From: Gordionus sp. m RMFG-2023 | Taxonomy: Eukaryota; Nematomorpha; Gordioida; Chordodea; Parachordodidae | Direction: 5' to 3' | NCBI RefSeq assembly: GCF_954871325.1 | Contig: NC_088776.1 | Span: forward strand, 56,337,301-56,401,300 | Length of the DNA stretch: 64,000 bases | In this document: positions 25,074-34,997 of the stretch, in pieces | Layout of the letters: each line of letters starts with the position of its first letter | How positions within the stretch are numbered: position 1 is the first letter of the stretch | Notes under the pieces: model-generated | Database searches by the model: none | Told to the model about the DNA's origin: nothing | Seen by the model: the letters and a program-made list of their open reading frames with translations, nothing else | Position numbers and translations under genes: made by a program

Positions 25074-25559
25074 GGTTGGTATAACTTTCATATAAAAACC
25101 TTTCATATAAATAATTGCGACTTTATATAATTAATGAGTGAATGTATGGAAATATTCTAAATACCAACCTAATTTGCTAAATACCGACCAAAATTTATTA
25201 AAATGTAATAAAACTCTTATTATTTAATATATTAATATGGAATCACGTGGTCGAGTCCGGCCTCCTATATATTATCCCCCCAAGGATGGAACCACCAAAT
25301 TAGAATAAGAAAAAAAACGTGACCATTTGCGGGATTCGAACCCGGGACCATGAGATAAGTAAGCCAAGCTCTTGCCTACTAGGCCATAGAGGCGTTCCAA
25401 AAATCACGATTTTTCAAATATATATTATAAATACGTTTAATTTTTTATAACCAATGGGTATAAAGTCGCAATTATCACAACCAATCATAAAAAAAGTCGC
25501 AATTATTCTCAGTCGCAATTTTTTATATGAAAGGTTTTTATATGAAAGTTAGGGAAACG
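25074..25559. mobile_element. Mutator-like MITE with 9-bp target duplication
   Basis: 486 bp flanked by perfect 9-mers TTTTATAAC at 25065-25073 and 25560-25568. The related repeat at 29411 has the uninterrupted site (GCTATTTTATAACTC), showing where insertion occurred. The ends are inverted: AACTTTCATATAAAAACC on the left faces GGTTTTTATATGAAAGTT on the right, followed by AATTGCGACTTT / AGTCGCAATT blocks. A 9-bp duplication points to a Mutator-like element. No transposase is present; a SINE-like segment lies in the middle. Confidence 0.85.
25248..25401 (-). repeat. tRNA-derived SINE (or tRNA pseudogene) inside the MITE
   Basis: On the - strand it reads GCCTCTATGGCCTAGTAGGC, with an A box (TGGCCTAGTAGG, 25375-25386) and a perfect B box (GGTTCGAATCCC, 25331-25342). 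The acceptor 3' strand does not pair with the 5' strand and the anticodon stem is broken, so it is not a working tRNA gene. A T-rich then unrelated tail follows. The heptamer AATCACG at 25241-25247 and 25402-25408 may be its target duplication. Confidence 0.65.
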
Positions 25560-25957
25560 TTTTATAACTCATACAATTTACCCACTCAGCTCTAAAACTA
25601 AAAGTAAAAAATTTTCAACTACAAATTTTATTGTCTAAATATTTATTCACAAAGAAACAAAAAGTTATTATAATTATAAAATCTCGTCCCTTTTATACAT
25701 TTATGGGACAAAGAAATCACAAGTTCTACACGTGATCGACTATTTATCAATATAATTAATTTAAAAAAATTATTTTCAAAAAATAAATAATTTTAAATAA
25801 TAATTTGACAAATATGACAGGCCCTCCATAAATAAATTAATTCGACATCCTTAGAATATACATACTTTTAGTAATTCATTATGGTTTTTCTCAATAGTGT
25901 CATATATTCAGTTTTATAAACTTTGAATTTCTATTAATAATTATCTTAATTCTGTTA

Positions 25958-26135
25958 AAGATGAAAAAAAAAGTTTTTTTTATCCTCCTCTTTTATTATA
26001 GATGAAAAAGTTTTTTAATCCCCCTCTTTTGTTTATGTTAAAGATAAATAAAGTTTTTTTTAATACCCCTCCTTTGTTTACAATAAAATGAAAGTTAAAA
26101 AAAAGGTTTCTCTTTTTGGTCCTTCTTTTGTTTTA
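25958..26135. repeat. Imperfect tandem repeat, unit ~55 bp
   Basis: Three to four units of the form AAGATGAAAAAAGTTTTTTT followed by a C-rich CCCCTCTTTTGTTTA-type segment. Confidence 0.55.
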
Positions 26136-27394
26136 AATTAAACACAGTGAAAATAAAACATATGGCTTTTGTGTTTTCTCTCACTTTACTGGATTTCTTA
26201 CTTTATGAGTCCTCAGTAAGGTGATCCGAAAATATGAGTTAGACCGTTGGGTCCGGGAGACCACCCTGCATCCCAAGGTATATTTTGAGTTTCGGGAAGT
26301 TTAGGGGGGTAGGTTTTATCCCCAATTATGTACGATAAAACTAACACAACTCGATTCCACAAAAACGTTCTTTTTTTACTTTGCGCCAATTTAATTTTAA
26401 TTTATAATTGCGCCTTTTATTTTCCCTATAAAAGGAACGAATTTTTTATAGTTTAGATAGACTTTATTTTTTCCTGTAAAATAATTTTGAAAATCTTTAT
26501 TAATCTTTTTTATGTTTAAAATAATGTTGAATTTTTTATAGTTTAAATATATCTGATTTTTCTTTTTGTAAAATAATTTCTTGATATTAATAAAACGATA
26601 AATTAAACAATAATGTCTACGACTCGTTCACACGCTACTTCAAATTCCAAACTATGAATCAAAATTTTCGAGAATATATTTTTTTTATTCTGAATAATAT
26701 ATAATTCCATGATATTTCACAAGAACCATTCCTTATATCTTTGGTAGAGAGGTTTCTTTTTCTAATTCCAAACAGTTTTGTTAAAAAAGATAGGCATTGG
26801 CCGCATCGTTTATGATCGAATATTTGTACCAACTATAATAATTTTCCACCGTAATATTCACTGAGTTTTGACGAATATTGTTTTCTGTACCCAACGTTAA
26901 AGATTTGTTTCAGTACTATCGAGTTTGAACGAATATTAGATATCTGTATCCAACGTTAAATACTTGTCTCCTTAGTATTTTATTTTTCACTAGTTGATAA
27001 TCTATATCCATTAGCACAATCAATTCTTAATTTTTTTTAAAAAAAAAACACCACTTCTGCTCTTTTCTTGGTAATACAAAATAATTCATCGCATTTGATC
27101 ATCGAACCTTATTACATCACTCTATATGGTTCGATCAACTCGTTCTCTTTCTTTACCTCACCGCTTTGTCTACCAATTCACCGATATATTAAGAAATATT
27201 CAAGCATACATATATTTTAAAGTCAAAATTTTCAATATAACTACATAAATATTTTAACACATATTTTTAAAACCACTTTTGTACATCTATTCTTTTAAAA
27301 TTTATCACAATATATTAAACTTTTAATTAAACATTTCTTTTGTATCCTTTTAAAATTCAACCCACATATACATATTGTAATCCAATCCCCCGAT

Positions 27395-27775
27395 TTCCCA
27401 ATGAGTCCCAGCGATGATGCCCCAATGAGTACCCCTATTACTCCACAATAAGCCCTCCCCCTATACTCCCCCATGAGTACTTCTATTACTCCCCAATAGT
27501 GTTGTTAAACGGCTCGTACGGCTGACTCAATATTTTATTAAGAAAATAATGACGTAAGTCTGAAGATGCTCATAGAAGGAACAAAGGTCTAGACATATAT
27601 TAGTGTAATATCTAGGTTTAGGCAATATTTTTCTAAAATATTGAGTCAGCCGTTTTTAAAAACGGCTCAAAACGAGTCGTTTATCCACACTACTCCCAAA
27701 TAAGCCACTACCCCTCGAATACTCCTAAAGTTTCCCCCGAATACTCTACAATGAGTCCCTCCGAGTACTCCCCTA
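27395..27775. repeat. C-rich minisatellite split by a MITE
   Basis: Irregular units around CCCAATGAGTAC and ATTACTCCCCAATA (27395-27496) resume as ACTCCCAAATAAGCC and AATGAGTCCCTCCGAGTACT after the insertion (27693-27775). Unit length varies around 20-30 bp. Confidence 0.6.
27497..27692. mobile_element. MITE of the TAGTGTTG family, inserted in the minisatellite
   Basis: 196 bp from TAGTGTTGTTAAACGGCTCG to GAGTCGTTTATCCACACTA, flanked by CTCCCCAA and CTCCCAAA (7 of 8). It shows the full palindromic design: GGCTGACTCAATATTTTA on the left faces AAAATATTGAGTCAGCC on the right. This is one of the best preserved copies and is younger than the minisatellite it splits. Confidence 0.85.
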
Positions 27776-29410
27776 GAATTTGTCAAATAAAGAAAAGTTG
27801 AACCTAAAAAATAAAATAAAAATATAGAGAAATATAATTAAATACTAAATTATGAAATTTAAATCTTTATTAATTACTAATAAATAATTATAATTATAAA
27901 GGGAAAACATAACCAAAAATAAAAGAAAAATTAATATAAGAAAAAGTAAAAAAAATAAAATCATATGTAAAGGTAAAAAAATTAAAAAAGTCTTTTAAAT
28001 TATAAAAATTGTGCCTTTTATATAAAATTAACGTCATCCGATTATAACACAATAAATTTCGTCTGATTAGTCAATATATGTGATCTAATATCTCCTTTTT
28101 TCACACCCTAAAATTTTAATATAATTTAATAGTCTCATAGATCAGCCTTTTAATTTATTTTTCTTTCCTTACAATTCTTTTAAAAAAAATTTATTCACAT
28201 CATGAATTAAAAATCATCTTTTCTATTCCCCCCCCCCCATTCTCTTTTTTTTTAAAAAATATTTAACCTTGAATTCATTAATTATTTAATTTTTTATAAA
28301 ACATTATTCAAATTAACAAAAAATACTTTTTTTTTCTCATCAAAAATTATTTCTTTTATCAACCATTTCAATTCTCTTTTATTCCTTCACATTTTTATTA
28401 CAAAATTAAAAATAAAACAAATATATAATTTATAATATCTTTCTCCTTTTAAGACAAATATCTTCGCCTAAATATATTCTTTGCACAGCCACACCCTTTT
28501 AAGACACCCCCATTTTTATAAAGAAAGATATTCCTAGATTTATCATCAATCGTAATCTCGTGAATATATTTTTCTCTCTTGGAGCCAACTCTTTTTATTT
28601 ATTATTTTTTCATTTACCTCATATTTTTTATTTCAACCCATTAATACTCACCTCACTATTTTTTTTGACACCGCCTTTGGCTTCATTTTTCAAAGTTATT
28701 TTTTTTAAAAAACTCCCACCTCTCCCTGTGAACGCGAACACCTTGTTATTTTAAAAATAAATTCTAGCTTGGCACCACAGCTTCACATAAAAATATATTT
28801 TTTGCACTTGCTATTTTCTCTCACGATGATTTTCATTATTTTAATTTCACCCCACAAAAAGATACAACATTCATTTATAAACTCAAAACCGTTGATATAT
28901 TTTTAAGGCAAAAATTATCAGTATTCAATCACACTTTGGTCTCAAAAAAAAACAGTTGCTCTCCGTTGAAACACTCATAAAAATTTATATCTCTTTCTCC
29001 TTCGAGTACTAACTTTCAGCACGACTCTAAATTTTTTAATTAATATATTTTCACTCTCACATTTATACATTCCTCTATTAATATAAATCACACCCACAAT
29101 TGTATTTTATTAACTCATTTTACTCTATATCTATATATATTTCGTTCACTCCAATTTAATTCAACACAGCATTTGTATTTATTTCCAATAATTGATATGC
29201 ATTAACCACTCAAAAATTTGAACAATTATAAAACCAAATTTCATTTTTCTAAAATCAGCACCACATTTTTGCCAATATTTTTACGAATATAAACTAACCA
29301 CACTATAATTTTTTCTATATGCTTAGTACCCATTCGCCGCCATAAATATAATATATTATTGCAACTCTATAACATTCCCTATAAGTTTCGGTCACGGCAC
29401 CATTGTGTAT

Positions 29411-29765
29411 ATTAAGTACTATAAAATTAGCAGTAATACAACGCTATTTTATAACTCACACAATTTACCAACACTACTCTAAAACTAAAATTAACAAATA
29501 TTCAACTCCAAATTTTTTTGTTCAAATATATATCTAAAAAAAACAAAAAGTTAAAACATCAATATAATTGTAAAATCTCGTCACTTTTATACTTTTTTGG
29601 GGACAAAATATTATAAGTTCTATACGTTATTTATAAATATGATAAATATTAAACAAAATAATTTTCAAAAAATAAATAATTTTAAATAATAATATGAATA
29701 TGAATATGACAATAATAAATTTGAATATCTAGAATGTAAAATATGTACCATATAAGCCATTATAC
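29411..29765. repeat. Right copy of the ~355-bp direct repeat, uninterrupted
   Basis: Same orientation and order as 25030-25885 but without the Mutator-like MITE. It keeps the empty target site GCTATTTTATAACTC at about 29443-29457. Confidence 0.75.
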
Positions 29766-31284
29766 CCTTGTAAATTAATAAAAAATTTAAATCAATAATG
29801 GGCATGCAACATTAAATTTTATATTGATTAATCATTTTTAATTCAATCTTTAGAAGATATTATTTTTTAGCAGCTTTGTGTGCATCTGAATTGGTGTGTT
29901 TCCAATTTACTTTATACGAACATCATAGTAAATGGGTTCTATCTCTATCGATTGTATAATTGCGCCACCTGATATATTCAGCACTTGTGGGGAATTAGGA
30001 CTACTAGTAAAAGTCAAGTTTAAATGGCTACAATAACATTCCCATATTTATATTGTATATTCTTTTTTAAGAAAGAATCAAACTAAGGAATGGTTAGTTT
30101 TTAAATTAAAAATGTACAATTGCATATATTTATTCTATTAGTGAAAATAGATGATAAATATATTATTTTATTATCCTTGGATAGCGTCTATATAAGCGTG
30201 GAAGGAGGCGGGGCAGGAACAATTTGTATCCAATTTGTTTTGAGGGGGGCGGGGGTAGGCGTATTTATGAGGGGTAGGACAAATTATTGGGAGGTTCCGT
30301 TAAATATTTAGATATATTAGTGCAAAATATATTGCAGTAAAATTAATACTTTGATTATATGCCTATATATAATACAGTGATATTGCTAATCATCGACCAA
30401 ATCTATATATTGCATACAATCATAGACATTATTTTTTAAATAAAACTTACTATACTCTTAAATTGCATTTTTAAAAAAGAGACATCAGCAAACTATTATT
30501 CAAGCGAAACAATATACTATATTTTCATTCATTGTAAATGAGGTGGTTTTTAATCGAATTCAGTTCTAAAAATAACTTTTTTATATTCAAAATATTGATA
30601 AGTTGTAGTATAGTTAAAATAATTTGAGTTATTATTATTATATTAATGAATGAGGGGAGTACCATTATAATTAAAAAGATGTATAATAATGTGAAAATAT
30701 CCTTACCTAAGGCGTCAAATTTTTTAAGGAAGTTGGAATAAGTTTCTGAGAGGGTTTGCATCCCTTGAACCAAATTATTAAATTAATTGCCAACATAGCA
30801 ATAAATTTTTAAATTTGTGTAAAAAGATTACAATATTTTTGAATTTTAAAGTATGTATTGCATTTTTATAAATAATTGATATGGTATATACTATTTGAAA
30901 GAGTTAAATTTAAATTGTCATATAAACATAAAAGGGAAAAATGGAATGAAATAAATGAATTGTAAAAATATGGTTTAAAAAAGGGGGGGGGGATGGAAAC
31001 GGTGAATTTAAGAAATGTAGAAAAAAATGATTGTAGAAAAGATTAAAGAAGAAAAACAAGAGGGATACGTGATAGAGAATATAGAAATGGAAACAGACAT
31101 TTAAAATGAACTAGGTATTTAGCTAATAAATATATGCCCACCCCCTCCCTCTATCTAATCAAGATTATCAAAAAGGAAATCAAATATAACATACTGTTTG
31201 TCATCCATTTATATTTATTAGTCACTTTATACTTTTTTATTTTTCTAATTACCATTAGTGACTTACTAACTCCTTAGTCCCTAT
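29766..31284. other. Intergenic, unassigned
   Basis: Contains a G-rich patch near 30203-30300 and a G-run near 30983-30991. The frames at 30120-30311 (+) and 30525-30773 (-) resemble no family I know. Confidence 0.4.
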
Positions 31285-31534
31285 CAGAGACGTCACTAGC
31301 CTTTGCTATCTCAGGGTTTCAAAATATTTTTTAAAATAATGACTTTTTTAGGCTAACATTTAAAAAATGACCTAGCCTTTGCTATCTCAGGATTTCAAAA
31401 TATTTTTTAAAATAATGACTTTTTTAGGCTAATATTTAAAAAATGACCACTAACATCATCTAAATTTTTAGAGGGCTCTTCAAATTTTAGAGGGCTCGAG
31501 CCCCTGGGCCACCTAGTGACTCTACGTGTCCCTG
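31285..31534. mobile_element. Probable hAT-type MITE with a 75-bp internal duplication
   Basis: The left end CAGAGACGTCACTAG faces the right end CTAGTGACTCTACGTGTCCCTG. Inside, the 75-bp unit beginning CTAGCCTTTGCTATCTCAGG occurs twice in tandem (31298 and 31373), nearly identical, so the duplication is recent. Target duplication is unclear. Confidence 0.55.
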
Positions 31535-32049
31535 CCCTCTTAAATTTAAATGATGATTTTGCCTATTTCCTGGAACCAACGCCGAGCATATATCAGGCTT
31601 TAGTTCTTATCGAGTATATGAATATATCCTTGTACAATATCAGGCCTTGGCTTATCTATACATATTTTTTTTAAATCAAATACAAATATATATTTACATT
31701 GGCTAAAACATAGCCAAGGCCTTTAATATGTTCACCAGACCTCTAAAAATATATAAAAAGGAGAGGGAACTTTCCTAATAGTTCATTTTTACTTCCCCCC
31801 CCCAAGTGGCGTAGCCAGGATTGATCCATGGGGGAGGGGTTTAAAATTGGTGTCTAACCACTATAGCCAGCATAAATGAAAAACTATTAGTAACAAAAGC
31901 CAATAATTAATACGCTACTGAAAGCATTATTCTGAAAATTTTATCAATGTTTAGTCAATTGTCAATTAATTCAATCCATTCGATGTAGAAAGAAGAACAA
32001 AATTGCTCCCCAAAACTCCCTTTTTTATGATCACTCAATATATCTTATT

Positions 32050-32373
32050 CTATGTTAAAAATATAAGTTTTAATTATTGCAGAGAAGTTCATTATAGATT
32101 TATTATTTATACAATAAAATAATTTTAAAAATGTATTTAATATACATAAATATAACAATTTTTATGTTAAATTTTTTTTATGTAAAATAAAAATATTTGA
32201 TTTTATATATAAAAACTAGATGCCATATATATCTTTTATTATGAGTAATTATATAAATGAATTTCTATAGGTCGACAAAACATTTTAAAAAATTTCGGGT
32301 TAAGGCCAGCAAAACTTCTTTAAAATTAATTTAGGCAGGGCCGGGGAAAAATTAGGCCAGATGCAGATCACTA
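32050..32373. mobile_element. Fragment of the CTGCAG-ended hAT MITE family
   Basis: The right end GGCCAGATGCAGATCACTA and the subterminal GGGCCGG block match the element at 17572-17891. The internal TTATGTAAAATAAAAAT matches that element's interior in reverse. The left end was not found. Confidence 0.5.
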
Positions 32374-32572
32374 ATTCTTAGTGCAAATGCAATATTTTTA
32401 TTAAAAATTGTATAATATATAAATATTATGACTAATAATTCATTATAATTACGTTTTGAATATAGAAATTTTATGACTAAGATCATATTATAATAATACA
32501 TCAATATTATAATTTGAATTTATATAGAGAGGTTCTGAGATTTGACTAATTTATTTAGAATCAAATTTTTAT

Positions 32573-33000
32573 CTAGAATAATCTCTTATAAATATTTAAT
32601 ATTGCGAATCCATTTAAACGGCATTCACCGGTGCTATTTCTTAAATATGTTTTTAACCTTTTCAAAGTTGAAAAAGACCTTTCATTAGTGCAGGTACTAA
32701 TTGGTAAGGTAGCTAAGATAAAAAGCAATGTTTTGATATTAGGCAGGGAATCTAAAGTGCAATTATACATGGAAAGGGTTTGAAAAACATATTTTGGTCT
32801 CAAAAGGTATTCTATTCTGTCAAAATTTTTATATCAAAATTCGACATCACAAAGTAACTTATCATACGTCCTGATAATTCATCAGAATAAAACTCTGAGA
32901 ATTTTTTAATATCCTCTCGTGTTTCAAGTGTATTTAGACTCAACCGACAAAAGAAAATAAAAGCGGTTTAAATTGTGACTAATAAATCTTTCCTTTAATT
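32573..33000 (-). pseudogene. hAT transposase C-terminal fragment
   Basis: An open frame at 32573-32803 reads the hAT dimerisation domain (LPNIKTLLFILATLPIST, then TNERSFSTLKRLKTYLRN and RLNGFAILNIYKRLF). In ZMYM-type hAT proteins this run precedes the C-terminus. Upstream on the same strand to about 33000, broken frames keep SLNTLETREDIKKFSEFY and YSDELSG. The catalytic core is not visible. A decayed copy, not a host gene. Confidence 0.8.
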
Positions 33001-33627
33001 GAAATAAAAATGTATCAATAAGGGAAGCAAAAATATTTATTTTATAAAAATCCTTAATCGTAGATACATCAATATTTAAGCGATTGGACTATCTAGAAAC
33101 TACTCTAGGTTTAAAAATTTTAATCCCAAACATTAGCAATCACCTTTACTTTCTCATTATATTTACCAAATTAAATGATTTTTCTTTTATTTAAAAATTA
33201 TAAAAAATAATTAAAAATTTTAAACTATCTAATTAGTTTAACTATAAATATATTATTAAATACATAAAAATCTAATTTAACTATGCTAGAAAAAATTTAC
33301 AATATATTTTTATTGTTATTTAATATTTACATATAATTTTTAATGTATATTTTTATATCATTTAAAATTTAAAATTCTTATTTGTTTTTTTTAATATATT
33401 TCATTTTCATATAGTATATAATTTTATTTATAAATTGAAACCATTTTTAAATAAAATTTTCCGAATTAGAAAAAACTTTAAAAAAAATTTCCAGAGGTTG
33501 CCCCCCCCCCCTTTTATACGCCCCACCCCCTTACTGGTTATTGATTTCAATGTGACTCTATTTATGTTGTTGATACAGCATCGTACCAATTTCCAAAATA
33601 AAAAATTATTAAATTGGTAGTGCATAT

Positions 33628-33900
33628 GCCCACTAGTGTTGAATGCAACAGAGCTACGCTAGGTTTTCCTCATTTCCATCTTATTGGAACTAATTTAATT
33701 TGGGTATAAAAGTCAAAATATGAGGAGCCCTCCACACGTTTGTGGGCAAGCCGCACGTACTTGTAGGCGCAACATTTCGAAAAACATTACTTAAACCTCT
33801 ATAGGCGTATTTAAAAGGGAGTGGGACAAAAATAGAGCCTATACCCTAGAACTTCAGTGAAAGTTAATTACATTATGGTGGGTTGAGGACAATTTTAAAT
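33628..33900. repeat. Dispersed repeat R1, copy 1
   Basis: Shares TTTTCCTCATTTCCA, AATTTGGGTATAAA, GGCAAGCCGCACGTACTTGT and a GAGCCTAT...GAACT run with 39125-39360, and parts with 53205-53990. No pol III boxes and no conserved frame were seen, so its class is unknown. It ends about 200 bases from the LINE fragment. Confidence 0.6.
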
Positions 33901-34103
33901 TAAAAATCTTTACTATATTAGAACAATTTTATTAAGGAAATGCAAAAGAATACTTATAGGAGGATTTGAATGATTGTTGATATTGGAAATATTTGATAAT
34001 AATGAGTTTAAATTCTTGAAATTTATTACGATAGGAAATATAAAATAGGGATAATTAGATAATAATAGTGAACATTGAATTCTGAGATGTATTTTTATTC
34101 TTA

Positions 34104-34770
34104 TTAGAGGTAACCTTTCTTGATGCGAAACACCTTTTTAATGGATCTTTTATTGTTATTTAGTTTAATGAATTGTTTCATGTTCACGTTTAAGTCCATT
34201 ATATCTTTTATTGTTTTATAATACCATAATGTTTTGTATTTTGTGTATTGTTTTCCATTGTATGAGTACAGCCATGTTACGGAATCATGGACTAAGTTAT
34301 TATCTGAATTTCTTATTATGTGGCCTAAGAACTGAATCCGGCGTTTTTTAAGAGTAATATTTATTGGTGTGTGAGTTGACTTCCTCCAAAGATTTGAGTT
34401 TGAGATAACTCTTGGATAGAAAATACCGTGTATAGTGCGAAGACAATTATTTATAAAAGATTGAAGACGCCTGATATCTCCACCATATAATATAATTGGA
34501 ACTATCAACGAGTTGAATATCCTCAATCTAGTAAATACTGAGATTTCTCTAGCTTTCCAATCTTCATATATCTATAAAAAGCGCCTCTAGCTTTTTGTAT
34601 TCTCATCTTCATCTCATCTTTACAACTTCCTTTATTATCTAAGATTACACTTAAGTATTTTATTTTCTCTACGATTTTCACTGTATTCTCTCCAACTGTA
34701 AAATTTTGGATTGAAGACGCGTTTGGGGAGGGAAGAATAACAGTTTTGTTAAAGTTGATCTTAATCCAAC
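34104..34770 (-). pseudogene. LINE reverse transcriptase C-terminal fragment, 5' truncated
   Basis: On the - strand, an upstream piece (about 34770 to 34560) reads KTVILPSP, VEKIKYLSVILDNKG and RIQKARGAFYRYMK, the thumb region of LINE reverse transcriptases. After a frame change near 34530-34560, the open frame 34526-34104 continues with LIVPIILYGGD, LQSFINNCLRTIHGI, ISNSNLWRKSTHTPINITLK, RRIQFLGHIIR and a lysine-rich end. In non-LTR elements this follows the catalytic domain; the YADD box would lie further upstream and is absent. Clade (jockey/I-like group or another) is not decided. Confidence 0.85.
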
Positions 34771-34997
34771 ATGTCTTATAAATTAATTAAAATATTGTGA
34801 TAAATGATTGTCATGCTTAAATTATTCGAAATTATATTTTGTAACATATGGGATTTAAAAATGTTAGTTGATAACAATTTTAACGTGCAAGATAAGATAA
34901 GATAAGATAAAAATACTAGAGCATGTTTTATATAAATTAAAGACTGAAAATGGATTTAACTGTAGATATCATGAGTTTATAATAGCTAAAGAGATAT

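Larger units (their letters stand above)
25030..25885. repeat. Left copy of a ~355-bp direct repeat, split by a MITE
   Basis: Leaving out the insertion at 25074-25559 (and one duplicated 9-mer), this matches 29411-29765 in the same orientation: TTAAGCACTATAAAA against TTAAGTACTATAAAA, ACGCTATTTTATAAC, CTCTAAAACTAAAA, AAACAAAAAGTTA, TAAAATCTCGTC, and TTTTCAAAAAATAAATAATT. The two copies bracket a 3.5-kb G-poor block. Confidence 0.75.
25886..29410. other. G-poor block between the two direct repeats
   Basis: About 3.5 kb with long runs of C, T and A but few G on the + strand, most strongly from about 28020 on. It contains tandem repeats at 25958-26135 and 27395-27775, a MITE, and a less biased segment near 26180-26360. 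No long open frame, primer-binding site or polypurine tract was recognised, so an LTR reading of the flanking repeats is not supported. Confidence 0.5.
31804..33540 (-). mobile_element. hAT element remnant (ZMYM-type transposase), limits uncertain
   Basis: The left limit AAGTGGCGTAGCCAGGAT resembles the common hAT end CAGTGGCGTAGC. A transposase fragment follows on the - strand (32573-33000). The right limit is guessed from the C-rich stretch ending near 33535. Another element's right end (TGCAGATCACTA at 32362-32373) lies within, so the region is composite. Confidence 0.5.

Noticed and set aside
25320-25395. Functional tRNA gene on the - strand
   Set aside because: A and B boxes are good, but the acceptor and anticodon stems do not pair, so it is a SINE head or pseudogene.
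25030-29765. Complete LTR retrotransposon
   Set aside because: The direct repeats lack clear LTR ends, and no primer-binding site, polypurine tract or internal gene was seen.
33428-33625. Pair of overlapping frames on both strands
   Set aside because: Both derive from a C-run with AT-rich flanks; no domain in either.
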